From Desulfopila sp. IMCC35006 (lineage in GTDB: Bacteria > Desulfobacterota > Desulfobulbia > Desulfobulbales > Desulfocapsaceae), in the NCBI RefSeq assembly GCF_005116645.1, contig NZ_SWCM01000020.1, forward strand, positions 1 to 64,000: DNA of 64,000 nt. The letters run 5' to 3'. The notes beneath the pieces are model-generated. The model saw nothing but the letters and a program-made list of their open reading frames with translations. It was not told the DNA's origin and made no database searches. Below, piece after piece: positions 26,589-35,057 of this stretch. The translations under genes were made by a program, and so were the position numbers. Every line of letters begins with the position of its first letter. Position 1 is the stretch's first letter.

Positions 26589-29258
26589 GTGAAAGAAGAA
26601 ATATATATTATTGATGGCAGTGCCTACATCTATCGGGCCTACCACGCCATAGCACCGCTTTCCAACAGCAGTGGCGTTTCAACCCATGCGGTTCTCGGTT
26701 TTGTTACCATGGTCAAACGGCTGATACGGGAAAAAAATCCCAAATACCTGGTCATGGCTTTTGATTCCCGGGGCCCGGTATTTCGCCATCAGCTCTATGA
26801 TCAGTACAAGGCTAATCGTCCACCTATGCCGGATGACCTGAGTATGCAGATCCCGTTTATCAGACGCTTTGTCGCCGCATCAAACATCCTCATGCTCGAG
26901 GAACAGGATTTTGAGGCCGACGATATCATTGCCTCCGTGGTGAAACGATTCACCGCTCTTGGTCACAAAGTTGTGATCGTCTCCGGGGATAAGGACCTCC
27001 TGCAGCTTGTATCAGACGATGTGGTCATGTGGGACCCCATGAAAGATAAGGTAATGGACCTGGAGGCGGTTAAACAGAAATATGGCCTGCGGCCGGACCA
27101 GCTGCTCGATTTTTTTGCCTTGATGGGGGATAGTTCCGACAATGTGCCGGGGGTGCCGGGGATCGGACCGAAAACCGCCGAGAAACTGATCGGAGATTTT
27201 GCCAGTCTTGATGGCTTGTATGCCCATCTCGATGACTTGAAAAAATCCAAAATGAAAGAAAATATCATCGGCAATCGCGCCAAGGCCTATCTCTCCAGAG
27301 ATTTAATCAGTTTGAGATCGGATGTGCCAATCCCAACGCAACTGGACAGCTACCTGTTACGGGATGGAGACGACCTGCAGTTGGCCGAGATTTACACCGA
27401 ACTCGAGTTCGCCAGCCTCTTGAAAGGAATTGATACCTCAACGGCGGTGCCGGTCGAGGGTTTTATGACCGTCCGCGATAGTCGCCAATTGGCCGAACTG
27501 GTTGAGGCGCTAAAGGATATCGACATTCTCGCGGTCGATACGGAGACGACCTCCTTAAATGCCAGAAATGCCCGCCTTGTCGGGATTTCCCTCTGCGCTG
27601 ATCTCAAGAGGGCCTGGTACATTCCTGTTGGCCACCTTGATGCAGATGGCAATCTGGCCGAAGGGCAACTCGACGCTCGGGAAGTACAGGCTGCTCTGAC
27701 GCCGATCTTGTCGTCACCGTCGATTACGAAAGTAGCGCACAATCTTAAATATGATTTTACGGTAATAAAACAGCAATGGGGAATTGAGATTGCTGCGCCG
27801 CTTGCAGACACACTGATTGCCGCATATCTTCTGGAGAGTGAGGGCCGGTCTCTTAAGCTGGACGCACTCTGCCTGCAGCGAGGTTTGAAGATGACCTCTT
27901 TTGATGAGGTAGTTGCCGGGGACAAGAGAGAGGATTGCTTTGCCTATGTGGATATCGGCAAGGCGGGGATCTATAGCTGTGAAGATGTCTACGGCACGCT
28001 GCTGTTGTGGCAGGAATTTGAGCCACAGCTCCATGAAAATAAGCTGATGGAGCTGTTCCGTGACGTTGAGATGCCGATTGTGACCATCCTGGCCCGAATG
28101 GAACTGACCGGTATCTGTCTTGACCCGAGCGTTCTTGATACCCTGTCGGTCGAGTTTACCGGCAAGCTCAAAATTCTGGAACAACAAATCTATGGCCTGG
28201 CCGGTCATGAATTCAATATCAACTCGCCGGCCCAGCTTGCCCAGATATTGTTTGAAGAGCAGGGGTTGCCGCATGGCAGAAAGACCAAAACCGGCTTTTC
28301 AACAGACGTAAAAGTATTGGAGCAACTGGCCAAAAAACATGACCTGCCGGCGCTGATTCTGCGCTACCGGACGCTGACCAAACTGCTCACAACCTATGTT
28401 GATAAGCTCAGTTTGTTACAGGATCCGAAAACCGGCAGGATACATTCATCATTTAATCAGGCCGTTGCCGCGACCGGTCGGTTGTCGAGCAGTGATCCTA
28501 ACCTGCAGAATATCCCCATACGTACCGAGGAAGGCGGGCGCATCCGCGGTGCCTTTGTGCCCGGACCCGGGCTGCTGTTTCTCTCGGCGGATTATTCACA
28601 GATAGATTTGCGGGTCCTTGCCCACTATTCGCAGGATCCTGCGCTGCTCAAGGCTTTTCGTTCTGGCGAAGATATTCATGCCAGGACCGCGGCAGAAATT
28701 TTCGGGGTGTCGCCCCTGCTCATTACCTCTGAGATGCGTCGGGTGGCAAAGAGTATTAATTTTGGTATCGTCTATGGCATGAGCAGCTTTGGTCTTGCCA
28801 GTCAGCTTGATATCGGCCGCAAGGAGGCGCAGCGATTTATTGACAGTTACTTCCACCTGTATACCGGGGTTGAAAAATTTATGCGGGACATCGTCGAAAA
28901 AGCCAGGGAAAATGGTTATGTGACGACTTTGCTCGGACGTCGGCGAGCTGTGCCGGAGATCAATTCGAAAAACAAGGTGCGTCGGGAATTCGCCGAGAGA
29001 ATCGCTATCAATACTCCTATCCAGGGGACTGCCGCCGATATTATCAAGCTGGCGATGATACGCTGCGAGAAGGCTCTCATCGAGAGCAGGCTGTCCGCCA
29101 GAATGTTGCTGCAGGTCCATGACGAACTGGTTTTCGAACTGCCCGAAGCGGAACTGGAGCGGACCAGACCGATCATTACAGAGGCCATGGAGCATGCCCT
29201 GAAAATTGATGTGCCGCTTGTCGTCAATTTTGAAGTGGGTAAGAGTTTGGCAAAGTAA
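26589..29258 (+). CDS. polA: DNA polymerase I
   Basis: Repair and Okazaki-fragment polymerase of about 889 residues. The N-terminal 5'-3' exonuclease shows IYIIDGSAYIYRAYHA, FDSRGPVFRHQLY and GDSSDNVPGVPGIGPKTA. The 3'-5' exonuclease region near 305-480 keeps the acidic DTETTSLNARNA motif, so proofreading is expected. The polymerase domain has LSADYSQIDLRVLAHYS (motif A), RRVAKSINFGIVYGMSSFGL (motif B) and LLQVHDELVFELP (motif C). I prefer the GTG at 26589, because GGAG lies 9 nt upstream and the product then starts like other PolA; an in-frame ATG at 26574 would add five residues. It is convergent with gltA. Confidence 0.97.
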   Translation: MKEEIYIIDGSAYIYRAYHAIAPLSNSSGVSTHAVLGFVTMVKRLIREKNPKYLVMAFDSRGPVFRHQLYDQYKANRPPMPDDLSMQIPFIRRFVAASNILMLEEQDFEADDIIASVVKRFTALGHKVVIVSGDKDLLQLVSDDVVMWDPMKDKVMDLEAVKQKYGLRPDQLLDFFALMGDSSDNVPGVPGIGPKTAEKLIGDFASLDGLYAHLDDLKKSKMKENIIGNRAKAYLSRDLISLRSDVPIPTQLDSYLLRDGDDLQLAEIYTELEFASLLKGIDTSTAVPVEGFMTVRDSRQLAELVEALKDIDILAVDTETTSLNARNARLVGISLCADLKRAWYIPVGHLDADGNLAEGQLDAREVQAALTPILSSPSITKVAHNLKYDFTVIKQQWGIEIAAPLADTLIAAYLLESEGRSLKLDALCLQRGLKMTSFDEVVAGDKREDCFAYVDIGKAGIYSCEDVYGTLLLWQEFEPQLHENKLMELFRDVEMPIVTILARMELTGICLDPSVLDTLSVEFTGKLKILEQQIYGLAGHEFNINSPAQLAQILFEEQGLPHGRKTKTGFSTDVKVLEQLAKKHDLPALILRYRTLTKLLTTYVDKLSLLQDPKTGRIHSSFNQAVAATGRLSSSDPNLQNIPIRTEEGGRIRGAFVPGPGLLFLSADYSQIDLRVLAHYSQDPALLKAFRSGEDIHARTAAEIFGVSPLLITSEMRRVAKSINFGIVYGMSSFGLASQLDIGRKEAQRFIDSYFHLYTGVEKFMRDIVEKARENGYVTTLLGRRRAVPEINSKNKVRREFAERIAINTPIQGTAADIIKLAMIRCEKALIESRLSARMLLQVHDELVFELPEAELERTRPIITEAMEHALKIDVPLVVNFEVGKSLAK

Positions 29259-29320
29259 GCAGAGAGAGATAAGCGACACCCGGGCTGATTCGCGAAAATA
29301 TTACATTCAATTTTCGGAAA

Positions 29321-29357
29321 ATCGACACCTCAAGCACTGGGCGAAAGAGGTGTCGAT
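29321..29357 (-). terminator. Terminator of gltA (possibly also polA)
   Basis: Perfect 11-bp stem ATCGACACCTC (29321-29331) and GAGGTGTCGAT (29347-29357). On the minus strand it starts 6 nt past the citrate synthase stop and is followed by a TTTTCC run. Confidence 0.65.
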
Positions 29358-29362
29358 GGGTT

Positions 29363-30661
29363 CTAAAGCCGATCTCGCATGGGTACAAATGGACGACGAG
29401 TCTGGCCGGAATAGATCTGCCGGGGACGTCCGATCCTGGCATTTTCACGATCTTCCTTCATCTCCGTCCATTGAGCTATCCACCCGGGAAGGCGACCAAG
29501 AGCAAACATTACGGTAAACATGTTGGTTGGAATTCCCATGGCGCGATAGATTATGCCGCTGTAGAAATCGACATTCGGGTAGAGATTGCGCTGGATAAAG
29601 TATTCATCGGTGGCAGCATGCTCTTCCATTTGCAGGGCAATGTCGAGGAGCGGATCGTTTATTTCCAGTTCGTCCATTATCTCAGCGCATGCCTCCTTGA
29701 TGATTTTTGCTCTGGGGTCAAAGGTTTTGTACACCCGGTGGCCAAAGCCGGTCAGCCGGAAGGGGTCGTTTTTGTCTTTTGCCTTGGCGATATATTTCTT
29801 GTAATTGTTGCCGTCTTTGTGGATCGCCAGCAGCATTTCAATAACCGCCTGATTGGCTCCGCCATGCAGCGGGCCCCAGAGTGCACTGATTCCTGCCGAA
29901 ATAGATGCGTACAGGTTGGCCCCGGCACTGCCAACCAGGCGGACTGTCGATGTCGAGCAGTTCTGCTCATGATCGGCATGGAGGATCAGCAGTTTATTCA
30001 AAGCCGAGACGAATTCAGGTTTAATCTTATAGGGCAGATTCGGCCGATCAAACATCATATTGAGAAAATTTTCACAATAGTTTAAACGTGGGCTGGGGTA
30101 GACCAGGGGATGACCGATACTTTTTTTGTAGGAAAAAGCAGCGATGGTCCTGGTCTTCGCCAGCAGACGGGCGGTGGTGACCGAGTATCCCCCGTAAGGA
30201 TCATCGTCATTGTCCATCTCAGGATAGTAGTTGTGCAGAGAATTGACGGTGGTGGAAAGAATCGACATTGGCGAGGCGTTTGGCGGAAAATGATCGAAGA
30301 AATGGATCATATCTTCATGGAGCAACGCAAAGCGACGCATCTCGTGTTTAAAGACCTCAAGGGCATCGAACGTTGGTAATTCGCCGTGCAGGATCAGATA
30401 AGCAACTTCGGTAAAGCTGCAGTTCTTGGCAAGATCTTCAATTGCATAGCCGCGATAATCAAGAATCCCGCGCGTGCCGTCGAGATAGGTAATTGCCGAA
30501 GTGCATGCTCCGGTATTCATATAGCCGCTATCGAGTGTGATGTATCCGGTTTCCTTGAGCAGCCTGCGGATGTCTATGGCTTTATCGCCTCTGGTTCCTT
30601 CAATAATCGGCAGCTTGTACGACTTGTCTCCAATGGAAAGGGTGGCAAATTCTTGTGACAT
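29363..30661 (-). CDS. gltA: Citrate synthase (type II)
   Basis: Condenses acetyl-CoA and oxaloacetate to citrate. The 432-residue length and N-terminal beta domain (ATLSIGDKSYKLPIIEGTRGDKAIDI) match hexameric proteobacterial enzymes. Catalytic positions are histidines in WGPLHGGANQAVIEML and GFGHRVYKTFDPRA, and the aspartate in VDFYSGIIYRAMGIP. NADH sensitivity is common for this type but cannot be read from the sequence. In this organism it could serve biosynthesis (2-oxoglutarate) or acetate oxidation. It is monocistronic. Confidence 0.97.
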   Translation of the reverse strand: MSQEFATLSIGDKSYKLPIIEGTRGDKAIDIRRLLKETGYITLDSGYMNTGACTSAITYLDGTRGILDYRGYAIEDLAKNCSFTEVAYLILHGELPTFDALEVFKHEMRRFALLHEDMIHFFDHFPPNASPMSILSTTVNSLHNYYPEMDNDDDPYGGYSVTTARLLAKTRTIAAFSYKKSIGHPLVYPSPRLNYCENFLNMMFDRPNLPYKIKPEFVSALNKLLILHADHEQNCSTSTVRLVGSAGANLYASISAGISALWGPLHGGANQAVIEMLLAIHKDGNNYKKYIAKAKDKNDPFRLTGFGHRVYKTFDPRAKIIKEACAEIMDELEINDPLLDIALQMEEHAATDEYFIQRNLYPNVDFYSGIIYRAMGIPTNMFTVMFALGRLPGWIAQWTEMKEDRENARIGRPRQIYSGQTRRPFVPMRDRL

Positions 30662-31097
30662 GGCAATTCCTCATAGTTGGCGAAACTGTCCCCTGGATCG
30701 GGGCGCAGTTCTCATTGATGGTTTCCCGACAGCGAAGGGAAGAAACGGTATCCTGCAGATGCAACGCAACTGAACGACAGCGGGTACGACTCGCTGAATG
30801 TGCCGGAAAGGACTATCGAACGTAAAATAACAGCGTAGAGTGGAGCGTAAGACTTGAATTTGCAGCTGGTATGATTTTCAAGCAGGTACTATAGTATAGT
30901 TTTAACGTTTCGGCAAACGATCATAACTTCGTGTCCTTGTCGTGCGTGCAGGCGTCTGATAAAATATCAAACAGAACCCCGCCAGAGAACTGTGCGGGAT
31001 TCTGTTTCATCCCCGCGCAGTGCGGGGGTAGTTATCCCTGAAATAATTTTCTTCGCATAGAAGCCGGAAAATTATTGTTTAGTCACTAAGGATCATC
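30662..31097. other. Divergent intergenic region gltA / cysteine-rich protein
   Basis: 436 bp without a coding frame I can support. It contains two adjacent hairpins at 30970-31027, 70 to 130 bp before the + strand gene. The promoters of both flanking genes should lie here, but none is near consensus. Confidence 0.45.
30970..31027 (+). promoter_or_regulatory. Tandem hairpins upstream of the cysteine-rich gene
   Basis: First arm pair AACAGAACCCCGC (30970-30982) and GCGGGATTCTGTT (30994-31006), one mismatch. Second pair CCCCGC (31011-31016) and GCGGGG (31022-31027). The CCCGC and GCGGG segments are shared, so arms could swap partners, as in leader RNAs. No T-run follows. Confidence 0.4.
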
Positions 31098-31790
31098 ATG
31101 CCACTGGAAAATAAGACCCGTCAACTAATCGAAGAGATAAAACTCTTCATCCAATATTCCGTACCGGAAAATGACCTGCCGGCAGCAACCGCGCTGATTG
31201 ACCGGTATAAAAACAATGCATTTGTCCTACGGTTATTTCGCGAATATTATGCCAATCTGCCTGAGGCTCGTGAAGAAGCTGTAGGTAAGATCGTCAGGCT
31301 CATTGATCACCAGGGGGTGCATCTTTTTGCTGTCTGGACCGCATCATTTTCGTACCTGTACGCCGTCTCCGTTGACCATGTGCTTTTTCTGGGAGAATAT
31401 CAGCAGGAGGTCGATACGGAGGTTTTGTCATTTTTTGGCTTAGAAAGCCAGGAAGAGTTTCTGCAGTTATGTATGACGGCCAGGGAGCTTAAGGAGTATG
31501 TTGCGACTGAGGTAGCTGCAGAGGCTCTCTGTCCGGTATGTGGCGTACCGGAAGGGGAGAGTCATCTGCTGGGATGCACCGTTGAGATCTGCCCCTGGTG
31601 CGAAGGGCAGCTGAGCTACTGTAATTGTCGCTTTGCACAACTGGATACAGATGCTATTGAAGATGAGCAGCAACTGGAAACGTTTCTCGATATGCTGACC
31701 GCCAAGGGGCGAATTCCCTACAAGAAAAGCCAGGCTCCGGCGTTTCCGGGGACAAGTGGTGGCCTGGACGACAGCCAGGCCACCGGATAG
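31098..31790 (+). CDS. Hypothetical protein with cysteine-rich zinc-binding region
   Basis: A 230-residue soluble protein I do not recognise. The N-terminal 140 residues are helical with hydrophobic repeats (LIEEIKLFIQYSVPENDL, AVWTASFSYLYAVSVDHVLFL). Residues 145-177 carry CPVC, H156, C160, CPWC and CNC, in all seven cysteines and a histidine that could bind one or two zinc ions. The segment reads like a treble-clef or ribbon fold. The C-terminal 40 residues are low complexity, and the final codons form a hairpin that may be the terminator. It stands alone between gltA and hflC. Confidence 0.75.
   Translation: MPLENKTRQLIEEIKLFIQYSVPENDLPAATALIDRYKNNAFVLRLFREYYANLPEAREEAVGKIVRLIDHQGVHLFAVWTASFSYLYAVSVDHVLFLGEYQQEVDTEVLSFFGLESQEEFLQLCMTARELKEYVATEVAAEALCPVCGVPEGESHLLGCTVEICPWCEGQLSYCNCRFAQLDTDAIEDEQQLETFLDMLTAKGRIPYKKSQAPAFPGTSGGLDDSQATG
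31758..31784 (+). terminator. Hairpin in the last codons of the cysteine-rich gene
   Basis: Perfect 10-bp arms GGTGGCCTGG (31758-31767) and CCAGGCCACC (31775-31784), ending 6 bp before the end of the stop codon. A short TCTTGGTT tract follows, so it is a weak terminator candidate between two convergent genes. Confidence 0.45.
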
Positions 31791-31806
31791 TCTTGGTTCC
31801 GTATTG

Positions 31807-32745
31807 CTATTTCCCGCTCACCGACTTGAGGAACCGATACAGATCGGAGTCTGAAGAGAGCACCAGTGAGGTATTGTTGCCGATAATCTTTGCATAACTC
31901 TCCAGAGTTTTTTGGAAACCGTAAAAATCGGGATCCTGAGAATATGCTTCGCCATAAATTTTGGTGGCCTCTGCATCGGCCTTTCCTTTTATGGTCACCG
32001 CCTCAAGATTGGCTGTGGAAATTATTTCTTTGAGCTTGCGTTCCACCGTACCAAGAATCTCGGCTTTCTGACCTTCACCGGTCGATCGTTTTTCAGCGGC
32101 AATCCGTTTCCGCTCTGAAATCATCCGGTCGTACACCTTGAGCCGTACCGAATCAATGTAGTTGACCCTTTTGATGATTACGTCAATAAGTTCGATGCCA
32201 TATTGGGGAGTGATTTTTGAAGCTATTTCACGCACCTGGTTGGAGATTCCATCCCGGCCGTTTTTCGGTCGAATACCGATGGTCGAAATCGCGGTAGTTT
32301 CAGACATGGTATTAATAGACCAGTCTGAGCTGCGGATGATCTCTATCAGGTCGTTTTTGTTGACCATATCTCGAACAGTACCATCGATAATGTCGCTTAA
32401 AAGCGATTGTGCTCTTGTCTCATTGTTGACCGCCTGCAGGAACTTCAGGGCATTAGAGATACGCCACCGTGCGGTTACATCGATAAAAACATAGGTTTTA
32501 TCGTTGGTCGGGATCTGGTTCGGCTCGCCGTCCCAGATAAGGATCTTTTTCTCGAAAACCTCGACCTGTTGCACAAAAGGCATTTTGAAATGCAGGCCGG
32601 CATCGGTGACAGGATCGCCTACCGGCGCTCCGAACTGGGTGATGACCACCTGTTTACCTTCCTCGAGAATAAAAAAACCGTCATAGACCACGACAATTGC
32701 CAAAAGGACGAGTCCAACAAGAAAAAACTGGGCTATCTGTTTCAT
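31807..32745 (-). CDS. hflC: Protease modulator HflC
   Basis: SPFH/prohibitin-like membrane protein that with HflK forms a cage around FtsH and modulates its proteolysis. It has 312 residues with an N-terminal TM helix (IAQFFLVGLVLLAIVVVYDGFFIL) and a periplasmic SPFH domain (GKQVVITQFGAPVGDPVTDAGLHFKMPFVQQVEVFEKKIL). The coiled coil contains RMISERKRIAAEKRSTGEGQKAEI, followed by a C-terminal YGFQKTLESY segment. It starts 11 bp after hflK. Confidence 0.96.
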   Translation of the reverse strand: MKQIAQFFLVGLVLLAIVVVYDGFFILEEGKQVVITQFGAPVGDPVTDAGLHFKMPFVQQVEVFEKKILIWDGEPNQIPTNDKTYVFIDVTARWRISNALKFLQAVNNETRAQSLLSDIIDGTVRDMVNKNDLIEIIRSSDWSINTMSETTAISTIGIRPKNGRDGISNQVREIASKITPQYGIELIDVIIKRVNYIDSVRLKVYDRMISERKRIAAEKRSTGEGQKAEILGTVERKLKEIISTANLEAVTIKGKADAEATKIYGEAYSQDPDFYGFQKTLESYAKIIGNNTSLVLSSDSDLYRFLKSVSGK

Positions 32746-32756
32746 ATCTATTTCCT

Positions 32757-33902
32757 TTACTTAGTGTCTGTCGCTTTCGATTGAATTGCCGGCAGGCCTT
32801 TTGCTGAAGAGATGTTCAGGAGCGGCAGCGGTGCCTGCTGGTCTTTGTCGATGACATAGACGGATTGCACGTCAGGCATAATGTCTTTCATGGTTTCCAG
32901 ATACATGCGTTTCCGCGTCACGTCGGGGGCGTTTTTATATTCTACGAGAATATCATTGAATCGCTGCGTTTCCCCTTTGGCGTTATTGATACGCTCAGCT
33001 TGATACCCGTAGGCTTCTTCAACAATTTTTTTGGCATCACCGGACGCCTTGGGGATGACCCGGTTATAGGTTTCCTGCGCCTCATTGACCAGTCGTTTCA
33101 TGTCCTGATCGGCTTCGTTTACTTCATTAAAAGCAGGTTTTACCTGGTCTGGCGGGTTGATATCCTGAAACTGCACGGTGCCGATATTGACGCCGCTTGC
33201 ACCTTTGGGAAAAAGTTTGTTCAGCTGTTCCTGCAATTCTTTTTTCACCGATGCAGCGAGCAGTTCACGGTTACTCAATACATAGTCAAAATCCATATTT
33301 CCGACTATCCGCCTGGTAACCGCCTCAGAATTATCACGAATTGCCTGGCGTACATTGGCTACTTTAAAGAGATAAGCGTAGGGGTCGGCGACCCGGTACT
33401 GAACAATCCAGGCAACGTTGATGACATTTTTGTCGGCAGTCAGCATCAGCGATTCATTGTCAAAGCCCCGTTTGTCAAATGATGTTTCCTGGCCGGTCAT
33501 ACGATTTCGAAAGCCAAACTCTTCCTTGCGGATATTTTCCACATCAACCTTGTACAAATGGTCAATATAGGGGATTTTGAAATGCAGGCCTGGGGGGGTC
33601 GTACGCGAATATTTGCCGAGTCGAAGGACCACCCCCACTTCACTGGGGGCGATCTTGAAAAAAGATGAATAAACTCCCTGCAAAACAAAAAGAATAAGGA
33701 TGACGGAAAGTAACTTGCCCAGATTGGCAAAAGGAGAAGCCGGGGATGAAGGTGGGTCCTGGCTGTCTCCCGGGGAAGCAGATGGTTTCTTTTTATCTGA
33801 GAAAAAATCCTGCAACTTGTTAATCAGCTGCGCCACAATCTCTTCAGGAGTCTGCGGCTTCTGCTTTTTCCCCCACGGCGGCTGTTGATCCTGATTGGAC
33901 AT
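32757..33902 (-). CDS. hflK: Protease modulator HflK
   Basis: Partner of HflC in the FtsH-regulating membrane complex. The 381 residues have a cytosolic Pro-rich N-terminus (QPPWGKKQKPQTPEEI), one TM helix (about 65-85, LLSVILILFVLQGVYSSFF), the SPFH domain (SEVGVVLRLGKYSRTTPPGLHFKIPYIDHLYKV) and a long coiled coil (VNEADQDMKRLVNEAQETYNRVIPKASGDAKKIVEEAYGYQ). It lies upstream of hflC, the usual order. Confidence 0.96.
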   Translation of the reverse strand: MSNQDQQPPWGKKQKPQTPEEIVAQLINKLQDFFSDKKKPSASPGDSQDPPSSPASPFANLGKLLSVILILFVLQGVYSSFFKIAPSEVGVVLRLGKYSRTTPPGLHFKIPYIDHLYKVDVENIRKEEFGFRNRMTGQETSFDKRGFDNESLMLTADKNVINVAWIVQYRVADPYAYLFKVANVRQAIRDNSEAVTRRIVGNMDFDYVLSNRELLAASVKKELQEQLNKLFPKGASGVNIGTVQFQDINPPDQVKPAFNEVNEADQDMKRLVNEAQETYNRVIPKASGDAKKIVEEAYGYQAERINNAKGETQRFNDILVEYKNAPDVTRKRMYLETMKDIMPDVQSVYVIDKDQQAPLPLLNISSAKGLPAIQSKATDTK

Positions 33903-34089
33903 AGAAAGTCTCCTGATCGTAGTAATCTTTTAAACATGCCTTATCGACAGCAACCATATCAATATAAGGTTTTAATGGGTGAGGCATGCTTGAAAATGCT
34001 GCAATGAAAGTACAAGGGTAATAACAGATAGTAGTGATTGCAATCTGAATCGTCAAAATAGTGTGTAGATGGATCTCATTTCGATCGTC

Positions 34090-34989
34090 TTATCCATGGA
34101 GGGCTGATATCCAGCAGATAAAGAAAAAGGCAAAACTAACAATGCCAAACAGTGTCTGTGCAGCAAAAGAGCTGCGCAAGGTCATAAAAAGTGGCAAACG
34201 GACTACATTGCCACAGATCAGGCCGCACAGCAGACCAAACAGGTGGGCTCCAAGATCCGTTCTTTCACCGCTTGAGCCAAGAAAGGCGAGCAGTGCTAAT
34301 CCGGACATAATCGGCATGAAAAAATGCAGAGAAAGTCGCTTCGTCTGCATGGCAAAGCTGATAGTGCAGAGCATGCCGATTACACTGAAAATGGCAGTGG
34401 AAAATCCGACGAACATATGGCCTTGGCCATGAACCAGAACATTGATAAGGTTGGCCACTGTTGCGGTTATAAGCATGGTGAAAAGACCGATACCGTTGCC
34501 CGTCAGGTGGAAAAAAAAATGGAGGAGAAAACCGCCGAGAAAACAGTTGCCCATAAGGTGAACGATATCAGCGTGCAGAGTGAGCGGGGTTACCAGTCGG
34601 TACAATTCCAGATTGTTTATGATCGCTGATGAGTCGCCAGCCCCCTTTTGAAACCAGAATGATTTAAGGTGCCATTCTCCTGAGAGACCATACATAAAAA
34701 CGAGGCAGCCGATCACGACTGTACTCATTGCCCGGAAGGTCGGGATGAAGCTGTCCTGCTCGGGTTTGGGCGGCCAGTCCCGGTTTTCCCGGTCATAGGC
34801 GGCGATTTCGTAAAGTGCTCTTTCCTGCTGCCTGACCGCTACATAGATCTCGATGTTATGGGCGGAAAGATATTGTATCCGATGGGTGATGTCGGCCGCA
34901 GAAAGTACCAGGGAGTAAGTATTGAGAAGATTAGGGTCTGAAACCCGGGCAATCAGACTTTCGGAGGCCTGTGCCGAAGGGGGATCCAT
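34090..34989 (-). CDS. Rhomboid-family intramembrane serine protease
   Basis: A polytopic protease of 299 residues. The N-terminal 85 residues form a cytosolic domain (AHNIEIYVAVRQQERALYEIAAYDRENRDWPP), like the domain found before some rhomboid cores. A TM core of about six or seven helices follows. Catalytic residues are Ser197 in VGFST (canonical GxSG, here GFST) and His249 in DLGAHLFGLLCG. The HxxxN motif is HLMGNCFLGG. The second glycine of GxSG is replaced by threonine, which is unusual but does not remove the nucleophile. No substrate can be inferred. It lies about 70 bp downstream of pckG, across a hairpin. Confidence 0.88.
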   Translation of the reverse strand: MDPPSAQASESLIARVSDPNLLNTYSLVLSAADITHRIQYLSAHNIEIYVAVRQQERALYEIAAYDRENRDWPPKPEQDSFIPTFRAMSTVVIGCLVFMYGLSGEWHLKSFWFQKGAGDSSAIINNLELYRLVTPLTLHADIVHLMGNCFLGGFLLHFFFHLTGNGIGLFTMLITATVANLINVLVHGQGHMFVGFSTAIFSVIGMLCTISFAMQTKRLSLHFFMPIMSGLALLAFLGSSGERTDLGAHLFGLLCGLICGNVVRLPLFMTLRSSFAAQTLFGIVSFAFFFICWISALHG

Positions 34990-35014
34990 GGTATTGAAGT
35001 GTCGTTAAGAGAAT

Positions 35015-35047
35015 GCCACACCCCGACTGCCTTGGCCTGGGTGTGGC
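35015..35047 (-). terminator. Hairpin downstream of pckG
   Basis: Perfect arms GCCACACCC (35015-35023) and GGGTGTGGC (35039-35047), just 10 bp after the pckG stop on the minus strand. The downstream tract is only moderately T-rich (ATTCTCTT), so it may be a partial terminator between pckG and the rhomboid gene. Confidence 0.55.
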
Positions 35048-35057
35048 AAGAAATACA

